27,094 nucleotides of DNA, from positions 1-27,094 of IMG/VR virus record IMGVR_UViG_3300044511_000447, one strand, 5' to 3'. How positions within the stretch are numbered: the stretch's first letter is position 1; every line of letters begins with the position of its first letter. Made by a program: the position numbers and the translations under genes. Of the stretch, positions 21,508 through 27,094 are shown piece by piece. The stretch comes from a virus. The notes beneath the pieces were generated by a model. That model did not search any database. It saw only the letters and a program-made list of their open reading frames with translations, and had not been told where the DNA came from.

Positions 21508-21516
21508 ATTATAACA
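21508..21516 (-). promoter_or_regulatory. Possible extended -10 promoter upstream of the gp32 hairpins
   Basis: TGTTATAAT on the minus strand has an extended -10 plus a perfect -10 but no good -35. The start would fall near 21501, before the two hairpins. Transcripts toward gp32 would have to pass both, so it could be an attenuated early promoter. Confidence 0.35.
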
Positions 21517-21521
21517 AGAAA

Positions 21522-22703
21522 TCAGCTGTTGTACACTACTTTGTAGTGCTTAGCAGCAGATTTTTGAAAGTTTCCATCAAATATTACGTACGCTTCATCA
21601 ACCTCGCTTCCAACTCGCGGCTGACTAATAGCGTAGTATTGCTGCGTTACACTCTCAACTGGTACTTCCTTATCATCACGCAACAATTGACGCTCAATTA
21701 CCGTAGAAAGCGCAATCGGAAATTCCATTGAAACAATGAAATAATTGCGCTTGCGAAGCTCTGCAACATAGAACGCGCGAGACTTTCTGGTCGAGTTCAC
21801 GTTGTCAATAACCAAATCGTGACCAGCGTTCATTAATCCAATAAAACGAGCTCTCCAAAACTGGTCAAATTCTTTTGACTTTTCCATTGTGCAATACTTC
21901 CAAGCGAGTGCGTAATCACGCTTAGAATTATTTGATGTCTTAAAACCTGACGTAAAGTAAAACTCCAAGCGAAGCTCATCGAGTGAAAAAATCTTGGCAT
22001 TAGTAGCCAATTGACGGGCATACGTGGACTTACCAGCACCAGAAGGACCAATCAAAAATGTAGCAATCTTATGATTGGCCGGCTGCGGTTGCTCAACTAT
22101 TCTGTAAGACAAAGGTTCCAAAGTAACAAACTCGGCAATCCATTGCTCGACCTTTGAGAGCTTCGCTTCATGATCATCAGAGATGCGGCCTCTTGCGTCA
22201 GAGCGCAAAACATCTAAGAACATTTGCAACGCTCCCAGACCGTGTGAATGACAATCAGTTATCAAAGCGCGACACTTTTGGTTATCCTTAATGTCGTACG
22301 GAAGATGATTTTCAATCAACCACTTAATCAAACGCCACTCATTGCTGTCAAAGCGAAGTTCAGCCATAAGTTCGGGGTTTGTCATCATGAAATCTTCAAA
22401 CACTCGAGCTGAAACAGGTTCATGACCACCAAAAGTTTGATAGTTGCCACGGCTGTCACTGTACTTTTCTTGACGTGACAGCGGCTTTCCAGCATCATGA
22501 AAAAGCAGAGCTGTCATCGTGATAAGCTCCATCCGTTGGGTGCGGTGCGGCCCAATGTTTACGCAGTATGAGTCAAGTGTCATCAACGTGTGCTTCCACA
22601 CATTTTCCTCACGATGATACGGGCTGTTTTCACGAATAGAACGCATGTTATGCGCAATTGAGCTCGAGGTGAGAGCAATGTAGAGCTTGTTAAAAAGTTC
22701 CAT
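21522..22703 (-). CDS. HD-Pnk: HD phosphohydrolase fused to 5'-OH polynucleotide kinase
   Basis: This is a bifunctional nucleic-acid end-healing enzyme. The N-terminal HD domain (to ~190) has H38, H69-D70 (L-F-H-D-A-G-K), H94, H133 and D169. The C-terminal domain is a T4 Pnk-like P-loop kinase: G-P-S-G-A-G-K-S (219-226), D242 in S-L-D-E-L-R as candidate general base, V-I-D-N-V-N-S-T-R-K-S-R, and the lid with R-D-D-K-E-V-P-V. The architecture matches bacterial HD-Pnk (Runella slithyformis), whose HD domain removes 2',3'-cyclic or 3' phosphates while the kinase adds 5' phosphate. T4 PseT does the same with unrelated phosphatase chemistry. No RNA ligase is in the window. The start at 22703 is chosen for GAGGAA upstream; 22715 is less likely. 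Confidence 0.85.
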   Translation of the reverse strand: MELFNKLYIALTSSSIAHNMRSIRENSPYHREENVWKHTLMTLDSYCVNIGPHRTQRMELITMTALLFHDAGKPLSRQEKYSDSRGNYQTFGGHEPVSARVFEDFMMTNPELMAELRFDSNEWRLIKWLIENHLPYDIKDNQKCRALITDCHSHGLGALQMFLDVLRSDARGRISDDHEAKLSKVEQWIAEFVTLEPLSYRIVEQPQPANHKIATFLIGPSGAGKSTYARQLATNAKIFSLDELRLEFYFTSGFKTSNNSKRDYALAWKYCTMEKSKEFDQFWRARFIGLMNAGHDLVIDNVNSTRKSRAFYVAELRKRNYFIVSMEFPIALSTVIERQLLRDDKEVPVESVTQQYYAISQPRVGSEVDEAYVIFDGNFQKSAAKHYKVVYNS

Positions 22704-22974
22704 TATGTTCCTCAATCAACATTTCAATTAACGAAAGCGCTTCATCTGTTGTAACGGTTTGGTAAAAAATGCCTTCAAATGAAATTAAAATTTCATAATT
22801 AGGCATAAGTTGTAAATAGAGTGTTACCGTTTGGTTATTTCTACAAACGTCTAAGTGAACTGAAGTAGGCGTAAAACGACTTTCATAAATGAAATCATGA
22901 CGAAGTCTCAGAGTAAGTGAAATGTCGTCAATGATTTCAATTCTAGCGTCAGGCCCAGCCATATCAGTGTTCAT
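22690..22974 (-). CDS. Small protein of unknown function, first gene after an early-type promoter
   Basis: From the ATG at 22974 this encodes 94 residues. They form a strand-rich small domain (S-L-T-L-R-L-R-H-D-F-I-Y-E-S; Q-T-V-T-L-Y-L-Q-L) followed by a helix (T-D-E-A-L-S-L-I-E-M-L-I-E-E-H). No family is recognised. The promoter -10 ends 6 nt before this ATG, so the mRNA would be leaderless. A start at 22992 would lie inside the promoter. Its 3' end overlaps the HD-Pnk start by 14 nt, so the two are probably co-translated. Confidence 0.7.
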   Translation of the reverse strand: MNTDMAGPDARIEIIDDISLTLRLRHDFIYESRFTPTSVHLDVCRNNQTVTLYLQLMPNYEILISFEGIFYQTVTTDEALSLIEMLIEEHNGTF

Positions 22975-22980
22975 GTGCTT

Positions 22981-23009
22981 ATTATAGCACAATTTTTAAA
23001 AAAGTACAA
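22981..23009 (-). promoter_or_regulatory. Strong sigma70-like extended -10 promoter
   Basis: TTGTAC (23009-23004), a 17-nt spacer and TATAAT (22986-22981) are preceded by TGC. It is nearly identical, including the TTTTTTA spacer start and TTGTGC, to the promoter at 5725-5753. It drives the small gene and HD-Pnk. Confidence 0.8.
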
Positions 23010-23019
23010 TTAATTGTAC
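23004..23019. promoter_or_regulatory. 16-bp perfect palindrome over a promoter -35
   Basis: GTACAATTAATTGTAC reads the same on both strands and includes the -35 hexamer of the promoter at 22981-23009. It could be an operator for a dimeric repressor, or two back-to-back -35 boxes. No -10 is seen on the plus-strand side. Confidence 0.45.
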
Positions 23020-23047
23020 CAAACATTATTGCACTTTGTGAATTTCA

Positions 23048-23602
23048 TTATTTTATGGTAACAACTTCATCGTTTTTTCTCAACTCTGACACAATTTGAT
23101 TGGCTGTGGCGAAACCATCAATACGAGTCCAAGTACTTTCACCAGGTCGATGAATAATGGTTAACGGCTGGTGATTCATTTTATCACCAAAATAAGCGTG
23201 AAATGCTTTTTCAATTTGAATAATTTGATCAAAGGTTCCAGTGTAAAAATTCCAACCTGGTTGCGTCTTTAATTTTTTCATATGTTCCTGTAAGACGCTA
23301 ACAGTGTCATTTTCAGGGTCAATTGAAAATGAAATGAGATGAACTTTCGAAGCGTCCTCGCCTAATTGCTTCTGAACTGCTACAAACGTGCGGCTTAACG
23401 CAGGACAAATGCCAGCGCACGTGGTAAAAACAAAATTGATGGCAATGGGTTTGTACCCCATTGTTTCATCTTTGATATTTATCTTTACGCCATCGTCACG
23501 AAAAATCATTAACTCAGGGATATCATACGTAGCGGTTGAAACATTAGGACTACTGGCAAAAGCAAGATTTGAAAGAAATAACATCATCAAAAATTTAAGC
23601 AT
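23048..23602 (-). CDS. Secreted SCO1/SenC-like copper or thiol-redox protein
   Basis: The 184-residue product starts with a signal peptide (M-L-K-F-L-M-M-L-F-L, cleavage after A-F-A at ~16). It is followed by a thioredoxin-fold SCO domain. The copper-binding set is complete: C62 and C66 in F-T-T-C-A-G-I-C-P, and H144 in M-N-H-Q-P. The motif S-I-D-P-E-N-D-T is also typical. SCO proteins deliver copper to, or reduce the cysteines of, the CuA site of cytochrome c oxidase, and some act as periplasmic thiol reductases. I chose the ATG at 23602 because AGAGG precedes it and the signal peptide starts there. It overlaps the glycosyltransferase end if read from 23629. It is an unusual gene for a phage and presumably host-derived. 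Confidence 0.9.
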   Translation of the reverse strand: MLKFLMMLFLSNLAFASSPNVSTATYDIPELMIFRDDGVKINIKDETMGYKPIAINFVFTTCAGICPALSRTFVAVQKQLGEDASKVHLISFSIDPENDTVSVLQEHMKKLKTQPGWNFYTGTFDQIIQIEKAFHAYFGDKMNHQPLTIIHRPGESTWTRIDGFATANQIVSELRKNDEVVTIK

Positions 23603-23625
23603 CTTAATAACCTCTTTTTTATCAT

Positions 23626-24660
23626 TCATTTCATCAAAACTAAACCATCTTTAAATTGCTGAGTAGCTATTTCCCACGTAAAATTGTCAAGCACATACTG
23701 ACGAGGAACTTCATTTTTATAATATTCACAATAATAATTAATTGCGGCTCCTATTTCATTATCGCTTTCTACAAGAGTTCCTACGTTTGATAGATACCCC
23801 TTTAAGTATGCTGGCAATACATCACCAGGACCAGGCACGTTAAACGCAACCACTGGCGTTCCGCTTGCTAAAGCCTCAAGAGTTACCAAACCAAACGTAT
23901 CAGTTTTTGATGGAAAAACTACTACCTTAGCAGAAGCATAAAAATTAGCTAAGTCTGTTGAATGCTTAGCTCCAACAAATATTATACTATCACATTTATA
24001 TTGCTTTTTATACTGTTCAAGTTGCGGGCCATCACCGACAACTATTTTTAAAAATGCTGTTTTTGCATTTAAAAAAGCTTCAATATTTTTTTCACTTGAA
24101 ACTCGACCTACATAAAGAGCAAACGGTGGTCCTTTTTTATAATCGCGTGAAGGATTAAAAAGATCAATATCGACACCACGAGACCAGCGCCAAAATTGGT
24201 TTTGAAAGCCTCGAGCTTTCAATTCATTTTCAAGTGATTCTGTTGCGACAAAGACGCGAGAAGCAGGTTTATGAAACCATTTGAAGTATTTGTAAGTTAA
24301 GCTGGCAGGAACACTTAACTTATTTTCAATATATTCAGGAAACTTTGTATGATATGCGGTTGTAAATCTGAGATTATTTTTAACGCAGTAACAGCGGGCT
24401 AAAAGCCCTAAAGGACCTTCAGTTGCAATGTGAATAAAATCTGGTTTTGCGTGCTTTATTCGTGTTGCTAATCGTTTCATTCCAGGCCAAGCTAACTTAA
24501 TTTCAGGATAAGTTGGGCAAGGAAATGTTTTAAACATCTCTGGATGAATTACTGTAATATTAAAATGAGCAGAAAGCCCATCAATAGTTTTTTCAAGTGT
24601 ACGAACTACGCCTGATACTTGAGGTCTAAACGCATCAGTTACAATTAGCAATTTTGTCAT
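23626..24660 (-). CDS. GT4 family glycosyltransferase, Agt-like (diacylglycerol glycosyltransferase candidate)
   Basis: This GT-B glycosyltransferase has a Rossmann-type N-terminus with P-Q-V-S-G-V-V-R-T-L. The acceptor-side motif is F-P-C-P-T-Y-P-E-I-K-L-A-W-P. Its C-terminal donor site has L-Y-V-G-R-V-S-S-E-K-N, then K-T-D-T-F-G-L-V-T-L-E-A-L-A-S-G-T-P-V-V-A (the E of L-E-A is conserved, the first E of EX7E is D). This is the pattern of SqdX/MgtA/Agt enzymes, which transfer sugars to diacylglycerol. In alphaproteobacteria, agt sits beside plcP and makes glycolipids under phosphate starvation. Here the PlcP-like gene is next but one, with a mobile nuclease between. The sugar and acceptor are inferred; another GT4 acceptor such as surface polysaccharide is possible. 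Confidence 0.88.
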   Translation of the reverse strand: MTKLLIVTDAFRPQVSGVVRTLEKTIDGLSAHFNITVIHPEMFKTFPCPTYPEIKLAWPGMKRLATRIKHAKPDFIHIATEGPLGLLARCYCVKNNLRFTTAYHTKFPEYIENKLSVPASLTYKYFKWFHKPASRVFVATESLENELKARGFQNQFWRWSRGVDIDLFNPSRDYKKGPPFALYVGRVSSEKNIEAFLNAKTAFLKIVVGDGPQLEQYKKQYKCDSIIFVGAKHSTDLANFYASAKVVVFPSKTDTFGLVTLEALASGTPVVAFNVPGPGDVLPAYLKGYLSNVGTLVESDNEIGAAINYYCEYYKNEVPRQYVLDNFTWEIATQQFKDGLVLMK

Positions 24661-24670
24661 TATTTTTTCC

Positions 24671-24678
24671 TATAAATA
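24671..24678 (+). promoter_or_regulatory. T4-type late promoter (TATAAATA), plus strand
   Basis: Exact late box on the plus strand, 30 nt before the nuclease ATG, with a predicted start near 24684. GGAG at 24697-24700 is the ribosome site. It is the only late box found on the plus strand and serves the only plus-strand gene. Confidence 0.75.
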
Positions 24679-24708
24679 GTTTATTATGCTAATAGTGGAG
24701 ATATTAAC

Positions 24709-25653
24709 ATGATTATTATACAAAGTAAAATTCTTGAATATTTATCAAATCCAAAAAGAAAACGAAGAAATCTATTTTTTATTCAAAAAGAAAGTTGGTT
24801 TTTTGAAATCGAAAATGCTTTTAAAACGTTGAAAATTCCAAATGAATGGAATTTTCAACGTAAAATATATCACTTGTTATTAGGTCACGTAAATGTTCCA
24901 ATATGTCCAATTAGCGGACTTGAATGTATGTGGCGGCGTGGCCCGGCAACTCGACGGGAAATTGATTTTCCTGGATTACAATATGGATATGCATTATTTC
25001 ATTCTAAAAGAGAAGCATCAAGCAATGAAGGAAAACAGCTTATAAAGCAAAATTTAGAAAAAAGTCTTTTAGAAAAATATGGAATTACTAATGTCTTTCA
25101 ACGTAAAGATGTTAAACAAAAATGTAAATTTACCTTAATTAAAAGATATGGAGTGGATAATATTAGTAAATTAGACAGCATAAAATTTAAAAAAGCTCAA
25201 ACAATGATGCAAAAATATAAACGTCCACATAATTTTGATCAAAATTATTTACAACAAGTTTTAAATGAAAAATATGATGTATTTTATCCAGCACATATTC
25301 CATCAGTAGCAGAAATTTGTTGTAATAACAGATTTAAAAAGAAACATGAATTTACTTTACCATCCGGTAAAGTAATTTTATTACAAGGATTTGAGCCAAA
25401 GGCATTTTCTTTGTTATTAGATGAAGGATTTAATGAAGAAGAAATTCTTTTTTCTAAAAAAGATATGCCCAAAATTATCTATGAATATGATAACAAAATT
25501 AAGCGATATTATCCTGACTTTTTTATTCCAAAAATTAATACTATTATTGAAGTAAAAAGTCAATATACGTTTAAAATTGATCAAAAAATATCATTTTTAA
25601 AAGAAACGGCCACTAAAAATCTTGGATTTTTATTTAGATGGATAATTTTTTAA
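24709..25653 (+). CDS. PD-(D/E)XK-type mobile (homing-like) nuclease
   Basis: The 314-residue basic protein is oriented against all its neighbours. Residues ~117-170 hold repeated DNA-binding-type units (L-L-E-K-Y-G-I-T-N-V-F-Q and L-I-K-R-Y-G-V-D-N-I-S-K, each followed by K-x-K). Near the C-terminus Y-P-D-F-F-I-P, ten residues and I-I-E-V-K-S give the PD-(D/E)XK catalytic core, with E in F-E-P-K-A as a possible further ligand. Similar free-standing nucleases occur between genes in T4-like phages. It is more AT-rich than the genes around it. Its 3' end overlaps the PlcP-like gene's 3' end by 20 nt (convergent). It has its own late promoter and ribosome site. I read it as an insertion between two formerly adjacent genes. 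Confidence 0.75.
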   Translation: MIIIQSKILEYLSNPKRKRRNLFFIQKESWFFEIENAFKTLKIPNEWNFQRKIYHLLLGHVNVPICPISGLECMWRRGPATRREIDFPGLQYGYALFHSKREASSNEGKQLIKQNLEKSLLEKYGITNVFQRKDVKQKCKFTLIKRYGVDNISKLDSIKFKKAQTMMQKYKRPHNFDQNYLQQVLNEKYDVFYPAHIPSVAEICCNNRFKKKHEFTLPSGKVILLQGFEPKAFSLLLDEGFNEEEILFSKKDMPKIIYEYDNKIKRYYPDFFIPKINTIIEVKSQYTFKIDQKISFLKETATKNLGFLFRWIIF

Positions 25654-26401
25654 TTTCAATAATGTCATTTTCAATTTTTTTAATTAAAATTAATTCATTT
25701 TCATAAGTTTCAATAATTGCTGTTAAGCTTTCTACCCAATCACCGCAGTTCAAGTAAATGAAATCATTATTTTTTATTAGCTCAGGATGATGAATATGCC
25801 CGCAAATTATTCCATCTAGTTCTTCATTCTTTAAAATTTCACAAATTTCATTCTCATAATCACTTATAAATTTTACAATGTTCTTAACTTTGTACTTTAT
25901 AAATGAAGACAGTGAAAAGTGAGATTCAATGTTAAAAAGCTTTTGAATTAATCGTGTAAAACGATTTAGCTGAAGCAAAATGTCATAGCCTATGGCGCCG
26001 AATTTTGAAAGCCAACCATAATGCTTTGATATTGTATCAAATTGGTCGCCATGAGTAACTAAAAACTTTTTACCATTTTTTAGCTCATGAATATCTTCTA
26101 GCTTAACTTGTACATTTCCGAAACTCATGTCAGCTAAATCACGCACTGGTGAGTCATGATTACCTGGAATGTAAATAACTTCTACTCCGTGCCGCGCCAT
26201 ACGAAGAATTTTTTGAACAACGGTATTATGGTCAGTTGGCCAATAAGATTTTCTTGAAAGAGCCCAAAAATCAATAATATCACCGACTAAGTAAAGCTTT
26301 TGAGCATCAAGGATTTTAAGGAACTCAAGAAGCTTATCAGCTTGACATTGAGTGCTGCCTAGATGAAGATCTGAAATCCAACATGTTTTTACACGTAGCA
26401 T
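25634..26401 (-). CDS. Metallophosphoesterase, PlcP/LpxH-like (phospholipase C candidate)
   Basis: The complete calcineurin-type dimetal signature is present: D11-x-H13 (S-D-L-H-L-G), G-D41-x-x-D, G-N81-H82-D, T-H117-G-D and G-H202-I-H204-H. The context strings Y-L-V-G-D-I-I-D-F-W, S-Y-W-P, N-T-V-V-Q-K-I-L-R and N-C-G-D-W-V-E-S are those of the ~270-residue proteobacterial family often annotated UDP-2,3-diacylglucosamine diphosphatase. That family includes PlcP, a phospholipase C that splits membrane phospholipids to diacylglycerol under phosphate starvation in Sinorhizobium and marine bacteria. At 255 residues it is full length. The Agt-like gene nearby favours PlcP over a lipid A role. Neither activity is proved. 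Confidence 0.88.
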   Translation of the reverse strand: MLRVKTCWISDLHLGSTQCQADKLLEFLKILDAQKLYLVGDIIDFWALSRKSYWPTDHNTVVQKILRMARHGVEVIYIPGNHDSPVRDLADMSFGNVQVKLEDIHELKNGKKFLVTHGDQFDTISKHYGWLSKFGAIGYDILLQLNRFTRLIQKLFNIESHFSLSSFIKYKVKNIVKFISDYENEICEILKNEELDGIICGHIHHPELIKNNDFIYLNCGDWVESLTAIIETYENELILIKKIENDIIEIKKLSI

Positions 26402-26426
26402 ATTTAAAACCTATTATAAAAATTTT

Positions 26427-26435
26427 ATTATATCA
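26427..26435 (-). promoter_or_regulatory. Extended -10 promoter of the PlcP-like gene
   Basis: TGATATAAT on the minus strand matches the extended -10 used before nrdA. It lies between the gp17 stop and the PlcP-like ATG. No convincing -35 is seen. Confidence 0.45.
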
Positions 26436-26454
26436 TCGAATTGTTTCAGCGTTA

Positions 26455-27094
26455 TTACACTATTAAAATAGGCATTGGCGCGTCAGATTGTTCCTCATTA
26501 AATTGATTTGAATAATCGTAAAGAATATTAATAGCTCTATCATCATACATACAGATTTGCTTTAACAAGCGTGAGATAAGCAAGAGTGATGAAACTGTGT
26601 CGTCAGTTGCGCCTTTCTTGGCCGCGTAAGAGCCGCCTGAAGCAATAAAATTTTGAAGCTCGAAAATGGTCTTGTCTGAATTAATTTTTAAATTATCTTT
26701 TTGTTTTTCAATTAGTTGTTTTACGTGAAGACATGCGAGTATTTTTGTTTTACCTGAGGTGTTCATTCCCATTTCATCTGGTTTATCACTTACTAGCTCA
26801 GCAAATTCATTCGGCTTTTCATCATTAAAGAGAAGCGCCTTAATAGCTTCACCAACTCCATTACGTTCAAATGTCCAAAACACGTCTGGTCTAAAGCCTT
26901 GAGCGTCTTGTCTTGTTAGTAAATTAAGCGTGTACTTAATTGCCTGATAAAGCATTGGAATATTCATTACGTTTGAACGCCATTGAACAACTTGTTCAAG
27001 CGATGGAAATTCAAATACGTCAATAACTGAAAAATCATTACCATTACCAGTCGCAATATCAACGGACATTAAGTAAACTTTGCCGCGTCCGTCA
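26455..27094 (-). CDS. 17: Terminase large subunit gp17, C-terminal nuclease part (partial)
   Basis: The reading frame continues past the right edge without a start, so this is the 3' part of the packaging motor gene. It contains the RNase H-like nuclease domain: V-D-I-A-T-G-N-G-N-D-F-S corresponds to T4 gp17 V-D-V-A-K-G-R-G-R-D-Y-S with the first catalytic aspartate. Near the end, F-E-L-Q-N-F-I-A-S-G-G-S-Y-A-A-K-K-G-A-T-D-D-T-V-S matches the T4 segment carrying the last acidic ligands. The ATPase domain would lie beyond the window. The first in-window ATG (27069) falls inside the domain and is not the start. Confidence 0.95.
   Translation of the reverse strand, partial: DGRGKVYLMSVDIATGNGNDFSVIDVFEFPSLEQVVQWRSNVMNIPMLYQAIKYTLNLLTRQDAQGFRPDVFWTFERNGVGEAIKALLFNDEKPNEFAELVSDKPDEMGMNTSGKTKILACLHVKQLIEKQKDNLKINSDKTIFELQNFIASGGSYAAKKGATDDTVSSLLLISRLLKQICMYDDRAINILYDYSNQFNEEQSDAPMPILIV

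Noticed and set aside
21833-22051. Alternative minus-strand frame inside HD-Pnk
   Set aside because: It is out of frame with the P-loop kinase domain, which has full motif support, and has no start signal.
25634-26401. SbcD/Mre11-type nuclease (gp47)
   Set aside because: It has the metallophosphoesterase core, but the length, S-Y-W-P and N-C-G-D-W-V-E-S strings fit the PlcP/LpxH-like family, and no gp46 partner is adjacent.

Overview
The window is an AT-rich stretch of the genome of a large tailed phage of the T4 superfamily (myovirus), seen directly or from a metagenome. The evidence is a set of T4-type core genes: terminase large subunit (gp17, cut by the right edge), gp32, UvsX, UvsY, UvsW, class Ia ribonucleotide reductase NrdA/NrdB, dCMP deaminase, a GroES/gp31-like co-chaperonin and the clamp-loader pair gp44/gp62. 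Five exact T4-type late promoter boxes (TATAAATA) also lie upstream of genes. Nearly everything is on the minus strand, so transcription runs from high to low coordinates. The only plus-strand gene is a mobile-type nuclease. No tRNA, CRISPR array or insertion sequence was seen, and no gene-free stretch exceeds about 220 bases.

Layout in the direction of transcription. (1) 27094-23048: end of gp17, then an accessory block. It holds a metallophosphoesterase resembling the bacterial PlcP/LpxH-like family, a GT4 glycosyltransferase resembling Agt, and a secreted SCO1/SenC-like copper/thioredoxin-fold protein. A PD-(D/E)XK nuclease on the opposite strand separates the first two. (2) 23009-21466: a strong promoter, a small unknown gene and an HD-Pnk type nucleic-acid end-healing enzyme, closed by hairpins. 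(3) 21378-16386: recombination and replication block gp32, uvsX, two small genes, uvsY, uvsW and a conserved unknown. (4) 16359-15727: endolysin with its own late promoter. (5) 15721-10492: nrdA, nrdB, a GIY-YIG endonuclease, two unknowns and a glutaredoxin. (6) 10482-5760: holin-like membrane protein and a 1395-residue tail fibre. (7) 5753-3904: DnaJ-type zinc protein, dCMP deaminase and the first part of a DnaE-like (C-family) DNA polymerase. (8) 3886-2225: late genes for a small conserved protein, a co-chaperonin and a coiled-coil membrane protein. (9) 2223-1: gp44, gp62, a zinc-finger protein and the start of what looks like the second part of the DnaE-like polymerase.

Most notable points. 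In T4 the order 44-62-regA-43 ends in a family B polymerase. Here that slot starts with a DnaE catalytic motif (DVDIDF), while the DnaE glycine-serine motif (GVGRGSS) sits in a separate PHP-less gene about 4 kb away. This suggests a two-piece C-family replicase. The PlcP/Agt-like pair suggests that the phage can turn host phospholipid into glycolipid, a phosphate-starvation response known from alphaproteobacteria. With the SCO-like gene it hints at an alphaproteobacterial, probably aquatic, host; that is inference. Several leaders carry regulatory-looking RNA: a T4 gene e-like hairpin/late-promoter switch before the endolysin, a 5' hairpin with a possible pseudoknot before gp32, and a holin start codon in a hairpin loop.
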